Below are positions 26,125 through 38,000 of a DNA stretch of 64,000 nucleotides, one piece after another (within the stretch, counting starts at the first letter, position 1; each line of letters begins with the position of its first letter). The position numbers and the translations under genes were made by a program. The notes under the pieces were generated by a model. The model had not been told where the DNA came from and searched no databases. It was given only the letters and a program-made list of their open reading frames with translations. The stretch covers positions 1-64,000 of the forward strand of contig CAWGMT010000025.1 in NCBI GenBank assembly GCA_963823675.1, written 5' to 3'. The DNA comes from CAWGMT01 sp963823675 (lineage in GTDB: Bacteria; Planctomycetota; Planctomycetia; Isosphaerales; Isosphaeraceae).

Positions 26125-26235
26125 TGGCTGGCACAGTTAAATAAACGGCCGTTTGATTGATGACCGTCGAAGCACGCGAGGAAATCGATTCGCCACCGAT
26201 GACAGAGCCGCGAGTGAAGAAACCGTAAGTTCAAG
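26125..26235 (+). repeat. Partial right arm of the serine-recombinase element (copy E)
   Basis: AAATAAACGGCCGTTTGATTGATGACCGTCGAAGC... is closely similar to 51920-52010 beside the intact serine recombinase, including the short frame MT.EAR.EIDSPPMT.PRVKK. Upstream, 'GTTAAGAAACCCGT' (26027) recalls the terminator-like part of the other copies. No recombinase coding sequence remains. The gap 25977-26403 holds only this. Confidence 0.6.
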
Positions 26236-26403
26236 TAAGCCGCTTCGCGGCAGGATGGTTCGCCCGCCCGATCCTCGGCTTTTTGCGATACCGTCGCGTC
26301 GGCCCTCTTCCGTCGAGTGCCTGTCAGACTGACATGCGTCAGTGGTCACCAAAAAGTGGATTCCAGACGACTTTTTTCCTCTTCGTCTGGAAAGGACCCA
26401 CTC

Positions 26404-27270
26404 ATGACCACTCTGCTTCGTCAGCGCATGCATCAAGACCTCCAGCTCGCCGGGCTCGCTGAGGGAACTCAGAAAGCTTACCTCCGCGCCGTCAGGCAGC
26501 TCGCCGCCCACTTCCACAAGCCGCCCGATCAGATTTCCGAGCAAGAGTTCCGCGACTACTTGCTCCACCTCAAGAACGAGCGCCACTACTCATCGGGTGC
26601 GCTGAAGGTCGCCGCCAGCGGTATCATCTTCTTCTTCAGTCACACCGTCCCACGCGATTGGCCCACGTTCAAGACGCTCTCCATCCCCCGACCCAGGTCC
26701 TTGCCCGACGTCTTGAGCATCGATGAGGTGCGCCGGCTCATCGACGCCGTTCGCACACCCCACAACAAGGCCTACTTCTGGACCGTCTACTCGCTCGGCT
26801 TACGCCTTCAGGAAGCCTTGAATCACCGGGTCGGCGACATCGACAGCGCCCGCATGGTCGTCCACGTCCATCGCGGCAAGGGCGCAAAGGACCGCTATGT
26901 CCCGTTGCCTCCACGCACCTTGATCGTGCTCCGCCAGTATTGGGTAACGCATCGGAACCCCGTCTGGCTCTTTCCGGCCACGGGACGCAACGGCGAAGAA
27001 GCCCGCTACGCCACGCGGCCAATGGCGCATCCCTGCGTCCATGGCGCGATGAGGCGGGTAGTCCAGCAACTCGGCATCAAGAAGAGGGTCACGATCCACA
27101 CTCTAAGGCACAGCTACGCGACTCACCTGCTCGAAGCCGGAATCAACCTCCGACTGAACCAGCAGTATCTCGGCCATGGTTCCTTGCAGGCGACGATGAT
27201 CTACCTGCATCTGACGTCGCTGGATCAAGAGCAAGCGCGGGCCACGATCAACAAGCTGATGTCTGAGTAA
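26404..27270 (+). CDS. IS91-associated tyrosine recombinase/integrase
   Basis: A 288-residue XerC/D-like recombinase. The SAM-like N-terminal domain ('MHQDLQLAGLAEGTQKAYLRAVRQLAAHF') is followed by the catalytic domain with Arg in 'YSLGLRLQEALN', the 'HTLRHSYATHLLEAG' box, 'LGHGSLQATMIYLHL' with the Tyr nucleophile, and 'RGKGAKDRYVPL' for the catalytic lysine region. All active residues are present. I chose the ATG at 26404 because AAAGGA lies eight bases upstream. The IS91 transposase start follows five bases downstream, the order typical of IS91-type elements with an accessory integrase. Confidence 0.9.
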   Translation: MTTLLRQRMHQDLQLAGLAEGTQKAYLRAVRQLAAHFHKPPDQISEQEFRDYLLHLKNERHYSSGALKVAASGIIFFFSHTVPRDWPTFKTLSIPRPRSLPDVLSIDEVRRLIDAVRTPHNKAYFWTVYSLGLRLQEALNHRVGDIDSARMVVHVHRGKGAKDRYVPLPPRTLIVLRQYWVTHRNPVWLFPATGRNGEEARYATRPMAHPCVHGAMRRVVQQLGIKKRVTIHTLRHSYATHLLEAGINLRLNQQYLGHGSLQATMIYLHLTSLDQEQARATINKLMSE

Positions 27271-27274
27271 TCCA

Positions 27275-27332
27275 ATGCCGACCGTCGCCGACGTGTTGCG
27301 GCGGTACGGCCCGGCCTATCTCGAGCGATTCG
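27275..27332 (+). pseudogene. IS91-type transposase, N-terminal stub
   Basis: The frame starts MPTVADVLRRYGPAYLERFG, the hallmark beginning of an IS91 (Y2, HUH) transposase. After ~19 codons it becomes the duplicated sigma-tail/leader sequence ('CGCGCCTCACCGGGGCGAAA'). The rest of the transposase, with its HUH and YxxxY motifs, is missing, so the element can no longer move by itself. Confidence 0.7.
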
Positions 27333-27412
27333 GCGCGCCTCACCGGGGCGAAAAAACTCCGGCGGATTTCCGGCTTCCCCTCGCCGGAGCAGGCGCAGTA
27401 CGCCCCTTCGCA
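27330..27412 (-). repeat. Sigma-tail/leader module, partial copy (L5)
   Basis: GCGCGCCTCACCGGGGCGAA, then GATTTCCGGCTTCCCCTCGCC: the same order as at 31038-31100 (kinase leader plus the last codons of the ECF sigma gene). The CTGTCTACAG palindrome is missing. It lies downstream of the kinase gene and is fused to the broken IS91 transposase. Confidence 0.65.
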
Positions 27413-27520
27413 AGGAGGGGAAAGGAAAAGGCCGCCTTTCGCCGGAGAAAAACGGATAGCCGGCGTCGAAGCACAGGACCTGCGAGGAAGCTGTTGAACG
27501 CCAAGCCGCCAGCGACGAAC

Positions 27521-30500
27521 TCAGGGCGGCGATTCCCAGTCTAGCCCCATCTCCGCGAGTTGCCGGCGGATCGCTCGCAAATCCCAGACGTGCACGCAGC
27601 AACCCTCGCCCGCGCACGCCAGTTTCGTGGCATCGGAAGTAAACGCCCAACGGTCGGTGCGGTCCTGAGTGGGATCTTCCAGCTGGGCGTATTCCCTGCC
27701 GGTGCCGGCATCGATCAGCCGGGCGACCCCCGAGCCTGTTTCCACCACCACGAGTTTGCCGTCCGGCGAAAAGGCGGCCGTGAGCCCCTCGATCGACTCC
27801 TGGAATGGTGCTTCGACCCAGGTTCCCACTTCCCAGCGGTGGATGGGACGTATCGCGGCGCTCTCGGAGATGAGCAAGCGTTTGCCGTCTGGGCTGAACA
27901 CGGGCAACGTCCCATCCCCGGAAGGCAACTCCCTGACGAGCTTGTACGTCAGGCCTTTGGTGGGCGGCTCGCCGTTGCGGGTTCGTTCCCAGATCTTGAC
28001 TCCTCCTGGGTAGCTCCAACGCCCCGTCGCCACCCACCGGCCATCCGGACTCACGGCGACATTCCGGAACGTCGTCATGAGCTTCGAGCTTGATCGGCTT
28101 GTCCGGCTGATCGGCGTGCAGCACCAGGGCGCCCTGGAATTGAGCGCAGGCCAAGACCCGGCCATCCCGGCTTTGGGCGAATCCGGCGTTGGCAGCGGGA
28201 ATCGGCAGCCTTTGGGCTGCCCCGATGTGAACGGCGCCGCTTCCCGGGAGGGCGCGGATCGGCCGGCGACACAGGCCGTTGACCTGCATGGTAAGCAGCA
28301 TCTCCTCTGGCGCCTGGGCGCCGACCGTGGCCGGTGGACGGTGTTCGAACGCAACGCCGTTGAATGGCGATCCTTCCAGGAAAGCCAGCTCCTTTCCGGT
28401 GGGCAAGTCCCACAGAGCGAATGCTCCGTCGGCCCCCGCCGCCAGCAACCGTCCATCCAGGCTGATGTCAACCGAGCGATACGCTCTTTTGCCCTTCAGC
28501 GGACTCGCTGCGAGGGTACGGTATTCGTTTGCCGCGGCGATTTCCCAGATGCGCAGCTTTCCGCCGTGTTGGGTGGCGGCCAGGAAGCGCCCGCCAGTGC
28601 TAAACTGTGCAGCCGTAGCCTGAGTATGAAGCCGGGCGTGGGTGCTGAAGACCTGTCTGTCGGTAAGCGGGTCCCACAGACTCAGGATTCCTGCCCAGCC
28701 ATTGCTTACCACCAAAGTACCCGCGGGATTGTAGCGAAACGCGATGCCGCGCCCCCGGATCCCTTCGAGCCTGCCGGTCTGTTTGTCGTGCGCCACGTCC
28801 CAGAGGGAAATCCCATCACCGTCCACAACCGCCAAGACTTTGCCTGCCGGATCCCACTGGGCGCACCGGAAGGAATTGGCAGCAAGATCCTTCTGCCAGA
28901 GCACTTTGCCGGTTTCCAGGTCAAGAGCCTGGGCAAAGGTGTCGCAGGCAACTGCCAATCGCCGGCCGCCCGGGTGGAACGCGAGACAAGACACCTGCGG
29001 TAGCTTTGGCAGCCGCCGCACCGTCGTGCTCGTCGCCAGGTCGAACACGCTGATGGCGCCGTTCGGCTCTTGCAGGGCAAGCTGCCGGCTATCAGGGCTG
29101 AAGCAAGCATTCCCGACGGCGGGCACGTTCAAGACCCGTGGCGGGTCGGCACCCTTCAGTTTCCAGACGTACACCCGGCCCCGCCCCTCATCGAAGACAG
29201 TCAGGTAGCCGCCATCCGGGCTGAGAGCCGGCGAGCTGTAGCCAGGGCCAATTTCCGCCAGGCGGTAGATTTCCTTCCCGTCGCCCGCGCGCCGAACCTG
29301 CACATTCCCTTGCCGGTCCGTGCGCCCATAGCGTTCGAGCGTCGCATCAAAACCCACCCCCAATTCGGCCGTGTCCGGCCACTCCTTGGCCACGCGCAGG
29401 TCGGGCAGGGCCAGGGCCGCGATCGCCTCGTTGCGCATCTCGAGGAAGCGCTCCGGCGGCAACTTCAACTGGCGGGCGATTGTCGCCGCCTTACGAAGAA
29501 GTTCCAGGGTGCCAAAGCGCTGGCCGATGCGCCGGCTCAGGCGGTTGGCGCGGGCCTGCGCGACCAGGGCATCGAAGAGTTCGCGGGTCGCCTGTTCCTC
29601 GGCACCTAACGAGCGCTCGAGCGCCCGGCGAGTGGCCTGCTCCTCCGCGCCCAGGTCGCGCAAGGCACGCGCCTCGGACTTCACCGCCGCAGCGGCCCGG
29701 ATTGCCTGCCAGAGGCTGAGCGCCGTGCCCGACACGAGTGCCAGCGTGACCAGCGCCGTCGTGAAGAGCGCCAACTTGTGCCGCCGGGCAAACTTGCCGA
29801 AGCGATACCATCTTGACGGCGGGCAGGCCGACACCGGTTGGTCGTGCAGGTACCGCTCGATGTCCGCGGCGAAGGCGCTGGCCGTCCCGTAACGCCGCCC
29901 GCGCTCCTTTTCCAGCGCCTTCATGACGATCCAGTCCAGCTCGCCGTGGACGAGCGCGCTTAAGCGTTTGGGATCGCTCTGCCGTCGCTCCGAGACCAAC
30001 GTCGCCGCCTCACCCAGCGTCGAAAGTCGCGTGCTCGGCTTGGCAGGCTTCTCCTCCCGGATGATCCGGAGCATCTCCTCGTAGGCGGCCTTGCCCAGAC
30101 GCTCCTTGTCAAACGGCGTCGTGCCCGTGAGCAGCTCGTAGAGCAGTACGCCCAGGGAATACACGTCGGATCGCGTGTCGACATCCAGGCCGCTCATCTC
30201 GGCTTGCTCGGGACTCATGTATAAAGGCGTGCCGACCAGTTGCGCGAAACCGGTATACAGGGTCTTGTCGGTCAGTTGCCGCCCCAGGGCCTTGGCGACG
30301 CCGAAGTCGATCACCTTGACGATTGCCTCGCCGTCGTGCAGCGTCACCAGCACGTTGGACGGCTTCAGATCGCGGTGAATGATGCCTTTTTGGTGGGCGT
30401 GCTGCACGGCCTGGCAAACCGTCAGGAAAAGCTCCAGGCGCTGGCGGAGCGTCAGACTGTTCTGGTCGCTGTGTTCGGTGATCGGAACGCCGCGTACGAG

Positions 30501-30980
30501 CTCCATGGCGAAGTAGGGCCGGCCGGTGGCCGTTTCGCCAACATCGAGCACCCTGGCAATGTTGGGGTGATCCATCAAGGCCAGCGCTTGCCGCTCGGCC
30601 TCGAACCGCGCGATCACCTGCCGTGTGTCCATGCCCGGCTTGATGACCTTGACCGCGACCTTGCGGCGCACCGGCTGCTGCTGCTCGGCCATGAACACCA
30701 GCCCGAAGCCCCCCTCGCCGATCTGCTCCAGCAGTTTGTACGGGCCGATCACCGTGCCCGGGCCCTCACAGAGCGGGCGAAGAGCGGCCCCGGCGACCAG
30801 TTGAACGGCGGGGGCTTCGAGGAAGTTCTCCGCCTTCGGCCGGGCCCGGAGCAACTGCTCGACCTTGCGGCGGAGCTCGCCGTCATCGCCGCAAGCACGG
30901 TCCAGGTAGGCGGCGCACTCGTCCGGCGCGGCCAGTTGCGCGGCGTCCCAGAAAATGCGATCGATGCTCTGCGGCTCCAT
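27521..30980 (-). CDS. Ser/Thr protein kinase with transmembrane helix and WD40-like sensor domain, one frameshift
   Basis: Kinase domain at residues ~80-375: glycine loop IGEGGFGLV, K111 in VAVKVIK, HRDLKPSN (202-209), DFG (225-227), 'GTPLYMSPEQA'. A single membrane helix (~402-425, LALFTTALVTLALVSGTALS) is followed by a Glu/Arg/Ala coiled coil and a long WD40-type beta-propeller region ('FSPDSRQLALQEPNGAISVFDLAT'). At about 28068 an extra T shifts the frame; removing it continues 'VRNVAVSPDGRWVATG' to the stop at 27521, about 1,150 residues. It follows an ECF sigma gene, a pairing common in planctomycetes. Its substrates are unknown. Confidence 0.88.
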
Positions 30981-30983
30981 GTT

Positions 30984-31060
30984 GGAATCCCCACGTCGAA
31001 TGCCTGTCTACAGGACAGTGCGAAAAATGACGGCGGCGCGCCTCACCAGGGCGAAAATTC
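30984..31060 (-). promoter_or_regulatory. Conserved leader L1, upstream of the kinase
   Basis: Lies between the ECF sigma stop and the kinase start. On the minus strand it contains GGTGAGGCGCGCC, TTTTTCGCACTGTC and a short palindrome CTGTCCTGTAGACAG. Closely similar sequences precede the three large surface-protein genes (41405, 44947, 47943). It could be a shared promoter or 5' UTR element; function is inferred from position and conservation only. Confidence 0.6.
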
Positions 31061-31061
31061 G

Positions 31062-31637
31062 TCAGCAGATTTCCGGCTTGCCCTCGCCGGAGATGGCGCA
31101 GTACAGCCAGACCTTGGCATACGCCCAGTACCGATCCGCGGTGGCGCGGGAGATGCCCAGGACATCGGCGGCTTCCTCGACCGACATGCCGGTGAAGTAG
31201 CGCAGCTTGACCAGCTCGGCCTTCTGGGGGTCCTCCGCCGCCAACTGGTCGAGCGCTTCGCTCAGAGCGAGCAGGTCGTCCGCCGGCTCCGGGCTGTACG
31301 CCACGGCCTCATCGAGCGCAACCCGCCGGCAGCCCCCTCCGTGTTTGACGCCGCGCTTGCGGCGGGCATTCTCGACCAGGATCCGCCGCATAGCCTCGGC
31401 GGCCGCCGCGAAGAAATGTCCGCGGCCATTCCAATGCTGCGCCGTCTCGACGTCGACCAGCCGCAGGTACGCCTCGTGGACCAGGGCCGTCGCCTGAAGC
31501 GTCTGTCCCGGCGCCTCGTGGGCCATTTTCTGGGCAGCCAGCCGCCGCAGCTCGTCGTAGACCAAGGGCAGAAGCTGGTCAACGGCGTGCGGATCGCCCT
31601 GCTCGATGGCGGACAAGATGCGCGTCACTTCGCTCAT
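31062..31637 (-). CDS. ECF-type RNA polymerase sigma factor
   Basis: A 191-residue sigma-70-like ECF factor of the planctomycete 'Gob' type. Region 2: 'AVDQLLPLVYDELRRLAAQKM', 'LVHEAYLRLVD', 'GHFFAAAAEAMRRILVENARRK'. Region 4: 'LVKLRYFTGMSVEEAADVLGISRATADRYWAYAKVWL'. I start at MSEVTRILSAIEQ (31637), where other members start; the longer frame upstream is not typical. It precedes the kinase by ~80 bp. Such pairs are thought to link an outside signal to transcription. The 31638-32045 gap has no gene. Confidence 0.9.
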   Translation of the reverse strand: MSEVTRILSAIEQGDPHAVDQLLPLVYDELRRLAAQKMAHEAPGQTLQATALVHEAYLRLVDVETAQHWNGRGHFFAAAAEAMRRILVENARRKRGVKHGGGCRRVALDEAVAYSPEPADDLLALSEALDQLAAEDPQKAELVKLRYFTGMSVEEAADVLGISRATADRYWAYAKVWLYCAISGEGKPEIC

Positions 31638-32045
31638 CGGCGCGGCGCCTGGGAGGGAAACCCCCGCCGGGACGTCCTCAGCGAGCACAAAGTGCGCCGC
31701 TCGCATTCCGTGAACCTCGTTCACGTCAAACTAGGCGAGCTGACACGGCCTGTTCGATCCCGGTAGAGTAAATATCAGTATACCGTCTTCCCGGCCGCAA
31801 GTCCTGGTGAGAAGTTGGAGTTTTTCTTCCCGAGAAGCCAGCCGGACGGAGCCACGCTCGCTGTTCTTGGCATCGGATAGGACGACGCAGGGACGCCCGA
31901 CACACTTGACAAACTCGCTGCGTCCCCGTGTCGGCTCCCCAGAATACTCTTGTTCATGGGATCCTCCGCTCTATGAGTGTTCTTGCGTCATTGGTGCAGA
32001 CCTGGCTGTGTGTCACGGGCGTCAGTACTCTAGTTTGAGAACTGA

Positions 32046-35000
32046 TTATCGGGGCCGACTGGCGGGAAAGGGGGACAGGTCCGCTATTGGCAAGATGGAG
32101 TGATTCTGGCTGCGGGCGAGACTATGTTGTTTATCAATGTCGGACCTCCTCCGCTGCCGTGGCCCAGCCCGGCGGGTCGCCGGGCCGGGGTCCGCTGCCT
32201 GGTTCAATGCCTCCTTTGGTGTCCTGTTGGTTTTGGTGTGAGCCACATTGGCGAAGAACCAGTTGGCCCCTTCCGTCCCGCCGGCGCCGGTTAACGTGTT
32301 GGCATCGCTTGTGCTGTTGTCGAAAACGGTCGTTCCCCAGACCAGCTTGTCAGCCTTGCTGGGGCCGACACCGCTCTTGATCGCGCTGATGCGGGCGGAG
32401 TAAGAACCGCTTGATTGCCATTCCTCCAGGATCGCTTCCAGTGCCAAGTCGTTGGCGAGGCTGCTGGAGTCGTAGCTCGTGTAGCCACCGACCAGGATGT
32501 CGCTGCCGGAACCGCCGGCGACCGAATCCTTGCCCTTGTCGCCGATCAGGATGCTCTTGCCGCTGCCCCCCGTGATCGTATTAGCGCCCGCCCCTCCGAT
32601 GAGGATGTTGCCTTGCGAGCTGCCGGTCAACTTGTCGGTACCCTGCCCGCCGCGGACGTTCTGGATGTTCGCAATGCCACCGCCGACGCCGGTGGCCACG
32701 CCGGTTGACAGATTGACCGTGACCGCGGTGGTGTAGGCCGCGTAGTCCAACCAGTCGCTGCCGCCGCCGCCGTTGATCACACCCTTGACGGTCGCGCCGG
32801 AGCTGAAGACGAAGATATCCATGGCCGTGCCGCCGGTCAGATTCGCAAACCCACTGAATGCGATGGAATTGACGGTGCCCTCATTGGTCGCGGTGATCGA
32901 CCAGGTGTTGGTCGTGTTGGCGCCGACGAGGGTCTCGGCGATCGTAGCGCTGCCGACGAATGACTGGATGTTGGCGAATCCGCCGGTGCCGGTCGCCGTG
33001 TCGGTCTGGAGATTGACAGTGACCGGCGTGCTCAAAAAGTATTCGAGCGTGTTGATGCCGCCACCCCCGTCAATCTTGCCTGAGACGCCGCCCCCCTCGA
33101 CGGCGAACGTGTCCGCGGCCGGGCCGCCGGTCAGATTCGCAAACCCACTGAATGCGATGGAATTGACGGTGCCCTCATCGGTCGCGGTGATCGACCAGGT
33201 GCTGGTCGTGTTGGCGCCCACGAGGGTGTCGGCGATCGAAGCGCTGCCGACGAATGACTGGATGTTGGCGAATCCGCCGGTGCCGGTTGCCGTATCGGTC
33301 TGGAGGTTGACAGTGACCGGCGTGCTCAAAAAGTATTCGAGCGTGTTGATGCCGCCACCCCCGTCGATCTTGCCTGAGACGCCGCCCCCCTCGACGGCGA
33401 ACGTGTCCGCGGCCGGGCCGCCGGTCAGATTCGCAAACCCGCTGAATGCGATTGAATTGACGGTACCCTCATTGGTCGCGGTGATCGTCCAGGTGTTGGT
33501 CGTGTTGGCGCCCACGAGGGTGTCGGCGATCGTAGCGCTGCCGCCGAAAGACTGGATGTTGGCAAATCCGCCGATGCCGGTCGCCGTGTTGGTCTGGAGA
33601 TTGACAGTGACCGGCGTGCTCAAAAAGTATTCGAGCGTGTTGATGCCGCCGCCCCCGTCGATCTTGCCTGAGAGACCGCCCCCCTCGAAGGCGAACGTGT
33701 CCGCGGCCGTGCCGCCGGTCAGATTCGCAAACCCACTGAATGCGTTGGAATTGACGGTACCCTCATCGGCCGCGGTGATCGACCAGGTGTTGGTCGTGTT
33801 GGCGCCCACGAGAGAGTCGGCGATCGTAGCGCTGCCGACGAATGACTGGATGTTGGCGAATCCGCCGATGCCGGTCGCCGTGTTGGTCTGGAGGTTGACC
33901 GTGATCGGCGAGTTGCCGCCGTAGCCCGAATAGTCGAGCGTGTTGGTGCCGCCACCCCCGTCGATCGTGCCGGCGAAACCAACGGCGCCGATGAATTGGA
34001 AATCGTCGTTGCCGGTGCCGCCCTGGATCGTTTGCATGTCGGCAAAGTTGACGATCGGACCGCCGTTGACCTGTGACAGGTAATCCTGGACCTGGTTGTT
34101 CACCAGCTTGAACTGCCACAACGCGTCAGTGTTCGGGCCGACGATGGTGTTGCCGGTGCCCAGCGCGGAGAGGGACACACTGGCCGGGCCGCCTACCAAA
34201 CTCCCCACCGTGAACGTGGTGCCGCCGGAGCCTGCGTTGACGGTCAATTGAAGGAGGCTGTCCGGCGTCAGGGTGCCGTTCGCCGACAAGGTGCCGAAGT
34301 TGATGTCGGCCGGCGCCAGGCCGCTGACGCTGGTCGTGGTGATGGCCACCGATTCGCCCGTGGCCTTGTCGGCCTGATCGTTCACGATCAGACCCACCAC
34401 ATCCGGGGAGTTGCCGTGAACGATCAGCGCGCCCATGATGTCCTGCACGCCGTCGGCGTCGCCGACGTTGACGGTGTCCTGGCCGTCGCAGTTGATGGTC
34501 GTCGTGGTGGTTAGCAGACTTTGGCCGATGATATACCCGCGGACCGTAGGAATCAGAACGGGAACCAGAACGTCGCCCTCGGTGCTCTGCACATTCCAGG
34601 TGGTACCGCCGGTGCTGCCCTCGATGCTTAAACTGGCCAGCGCGTGCGAGCCGTAATTGATGTTCCCCGGCGCCAGCCCGTCAATGGAGTCGTTGGTCAC
34701 CGTGACGGGGTTATGGCTGTGGCTCTGCGGGTCGGTGCTGTCGTTCACGTCAAGCGTGTCCGAGTCCACCGGGGTGCTATTAATGCTGACGTTGCCCTGG
34801 ATGCCCTGCACGGTGCTGCTTAACGAGCCCTCCCGCGTACCGTCGTTGCCCAAGATGATGAAATTGGATTCGGCGGAATCGTTGATGTAGGTGTTGCTGC
34901 CGTGGCCCGTGCTAACCACCGCCGTGGTCGTACTCGATCCGCTGTTGTTGATGTTCAGCGTGATCGAGGCCCCGGTACTATCGACTTCGACCTGGTTGCC

Positions 35001-38000
35001 GCTTGCGGTGCCGGTGTTGAGCGTCAAATCGGTATTGATGCCGGAGGTATCCGTCACGTCGAAATAACTGCTCGCAGCCCCACCGTTGAAAAAAACGTGA
35101 TCGACCGATTGGTACTTGACCGAGCCAGTCCAAGCAGAGTTCGCGACCCTGCCGGCGCCGATGATCCACGTCCCGGCGAGGGTATCGTCCTGATCGTCGA
35201 TATTCAGTGTGCAGTTGCCGGAACCGGGGCTCGGGCCTTCGACGGTCACGGACCCGCCAATGAATGTTCTCAGAATGTTCCCGTAAGAGCCGACGTTCAC
35301 CATCTCGGTGCCAAGCCCGGCATCGACAACCACAGACGTACCCTGAGCGACAGCCTCAATTTCCACATCGTCCACATCGGTGCTGGCGCTGCCGGTGCTG
35401 GTGTCGATGGTGAGCTGCGGCAAGGCGGACCAGGGCAAGTCCATGTCGAGCTGATTGTCAACGAGCACCTGAGCGTTGTTAGGGTTCGTAGGGTCGTTGC
35501 AGAGCACGATGGTGGCGTTTGTCGCCGCGACCCCTACCTGAGCCGGCGTCATGAGACTCGCGCTGGCGTCCGGAATGATCCAGGCACCGCGACCAAACGT
35601 GCCCACCAGCACCAGGTTGCCGTAGCCGGTCGTGGTGTTCAACGGAATGTACTGAACGTGGCTGACATAAGCGTTGGGAAGGCCCTGCCCGTACAGGCTC
35701 CAGGAAGGCGTGAAGTCTCCCGGCTCAGGAAACAGGCGATAGACGCCCCCGGGATATGCCCCAGCAAGCAACACGCCCGCGCCGGGCGTGCCAGTCGGAT
35801 TATAGACCGCGAGCTGGTCCGCTCTCAGAACCCCGCCAGTGAGGTTGCTGGCGAGGTTGCCGGTGAGGTTGGTCCAGGTCCAGGCGTTGTCGGCCATCGT
35901 GCCGCGAAAGATGCCGCCCGTCTTGTCAACGACATAGACGATGTAGGGGCTATCCGGGTCCGTGACAATTTGATACGCGTAAGTTCCGTTGTTGGCCCCC
36001 GTGGGCGTCAGCCACGCAGGTGGCGACGGGATCAGTTGAAAGCCTGCGTCAGGACTTCCGTCCGGACCATGGTCGCGCAGGAACAACTGGCCTTTGTTGG
36101 TGCAAAAGTACGCCGTGCCGTGCGCATCGGCGTAGGTAATGGCGCTGACATGGCCCGCCATATTGCTGGGGCTGACGTTAGCAATCGTAGCCCCCTTGTC
36201 AAGACTCTCGTAGACGCCCGTAATCCCGAGGAGTAATGGCTCGGGGCTGGCGTCACTGAAGGCGTTGACGGCGATAGGATAAGAGAAATCCGCGGGCGTT
36301 GTCTCTGTTGCCTCGTCAGCAGAATTCAAGCCACCATTTTGTGCGCCGCCACCCGGCGGTGCCAGCGTGGGAGTGGTGGCCGTGTTCGGCTGGCTATTGA
36401 GTGCATAATACAACTTGTCGTCCTCGAAAAAGTAGTCGACCGATTGCGTGCCGCTGTTGTTGACTGCCACCTGCCCACCGTCGCCGGACCCCATGCTGAT
36501 CCAGGGTGTCGAATTGGGCGCGATTTGAACCGGGGTGCTGTTGTCCTGGGTGCCGCCAAAAATGACTCCGTTGATCGAATCGTAGGCGACGTCGAAAAAC
36601 TCGGTGTCCTGAATGTCACCGTTGAGCGCCACCCAGTGGTCACTGGGACCGGGCGCGGCGGGGTTGGTCAGGGCCCACATTCCGCCGTCGTTCGCCTCGA
36701 GCATGGTGTTGTTGTTGAGGAACGTTATGAAGCGCTGGTCGTCATGGGGTGCCCCCAGGCTCCCGCCGGATAGGTGGCTCCACGAGCCGATCAGCGATTT
36801 GCCGTCGGCTGCCACGCCGGTGACAGTCACACGGTAGAGGTCCTGCACTGGTCCGGCGACGTAGACGATATTGGGGTCCGTAGGGTCGGGGGCGATGGTC
36901 AGGTGGGCTCCGCCCCGGCCCTCCACCAGGTTATCGCTGGTGGGCGTGTTGGAAATAGGTAGCCAATTGACAGCAATCGGGTTGGACGTTATTTCGGTCC
37001 GCCAGACACCGGCGAGGACGGCGTTCCATGGTGCAGTGCTTTTGTCGGTTGATGTCTCGGCCGCGACGGCGTACAGGTTTGTGTTGCCGTCGTCGTTGAT
37101 CGTCGTCGCGAGTTTGGTGTTCGGGGACTCGAATAGGCCAGGAGTGTAGGCGTCGATCTCATACCAACCCAGCCCATCATCGACGCTCTCAAAGATGCCG
37201 ACTTGAGCCAGAGCGGCGTAAAAGCGATCCGGGTTCTGCGGATCCTGCACGAGCGAGGTCACATCGGCCTGCGGGTACAGGTCCCCGAAGGACACGCCGT
37301 AGCCTACCTGTGTGAAATTGACCCCGTCATCGCGCCAGAGGCCCTGGCCTGCGGTCGCGATGAGGACCACCTCTTTTCCCGTGGTCGCATCGGGGGTCCC
37401 TGTGGGAAGCACGGTCGTGATCTGCGTATTGAATGTGGAGGCGCCGAGATGGATCCAGGAGTTGCCCCCATTGATCGTTTTGAGCAGCCCCACAGAAGGC
37501 CCACCGGTACCATTGCTGCTCTCGTCGCCCGTTCCCACCCAGAGCGTGTTGCCGCTCGGGTCTTCGGGATCCAGGGCCATCGAAGCGACGGACAGGGAAG
37601 GCTCGGGGTCGGTCAAGGGTGTCCAGAACGGATAACCTCCGGCGAAGAGAGTCCAACTGATACTGTCGGAGCGCCAAACCCCGCCGTTGACCGTGCCGGC
37701 GTAGACGGTACCGCTCGGTGCAACGACAATGCTTTCGATCGCGCCCACAGACGCGGGAAAAGTCCCCGCACCGATCGGCGCCGGCCCCTCGGCCTGCCAG
37801 ACAGGCTCGCCGGGAAACGTGACCGTCGCCGCTGGCCCGGAGGTCCCCGCCAAGCTGAGACCGCTGGGCGTGTTCACCACGTCGAGTTCGAGCACGCCGT
37901 TGTTCACCGGAGATGTGAACGACGAAAAGCCCCCGACGGGGGGATGCACGAGACCCAGCACGGAAAACGTGTCACCCGCCACAGGTGCGAAGCCGTTCAT

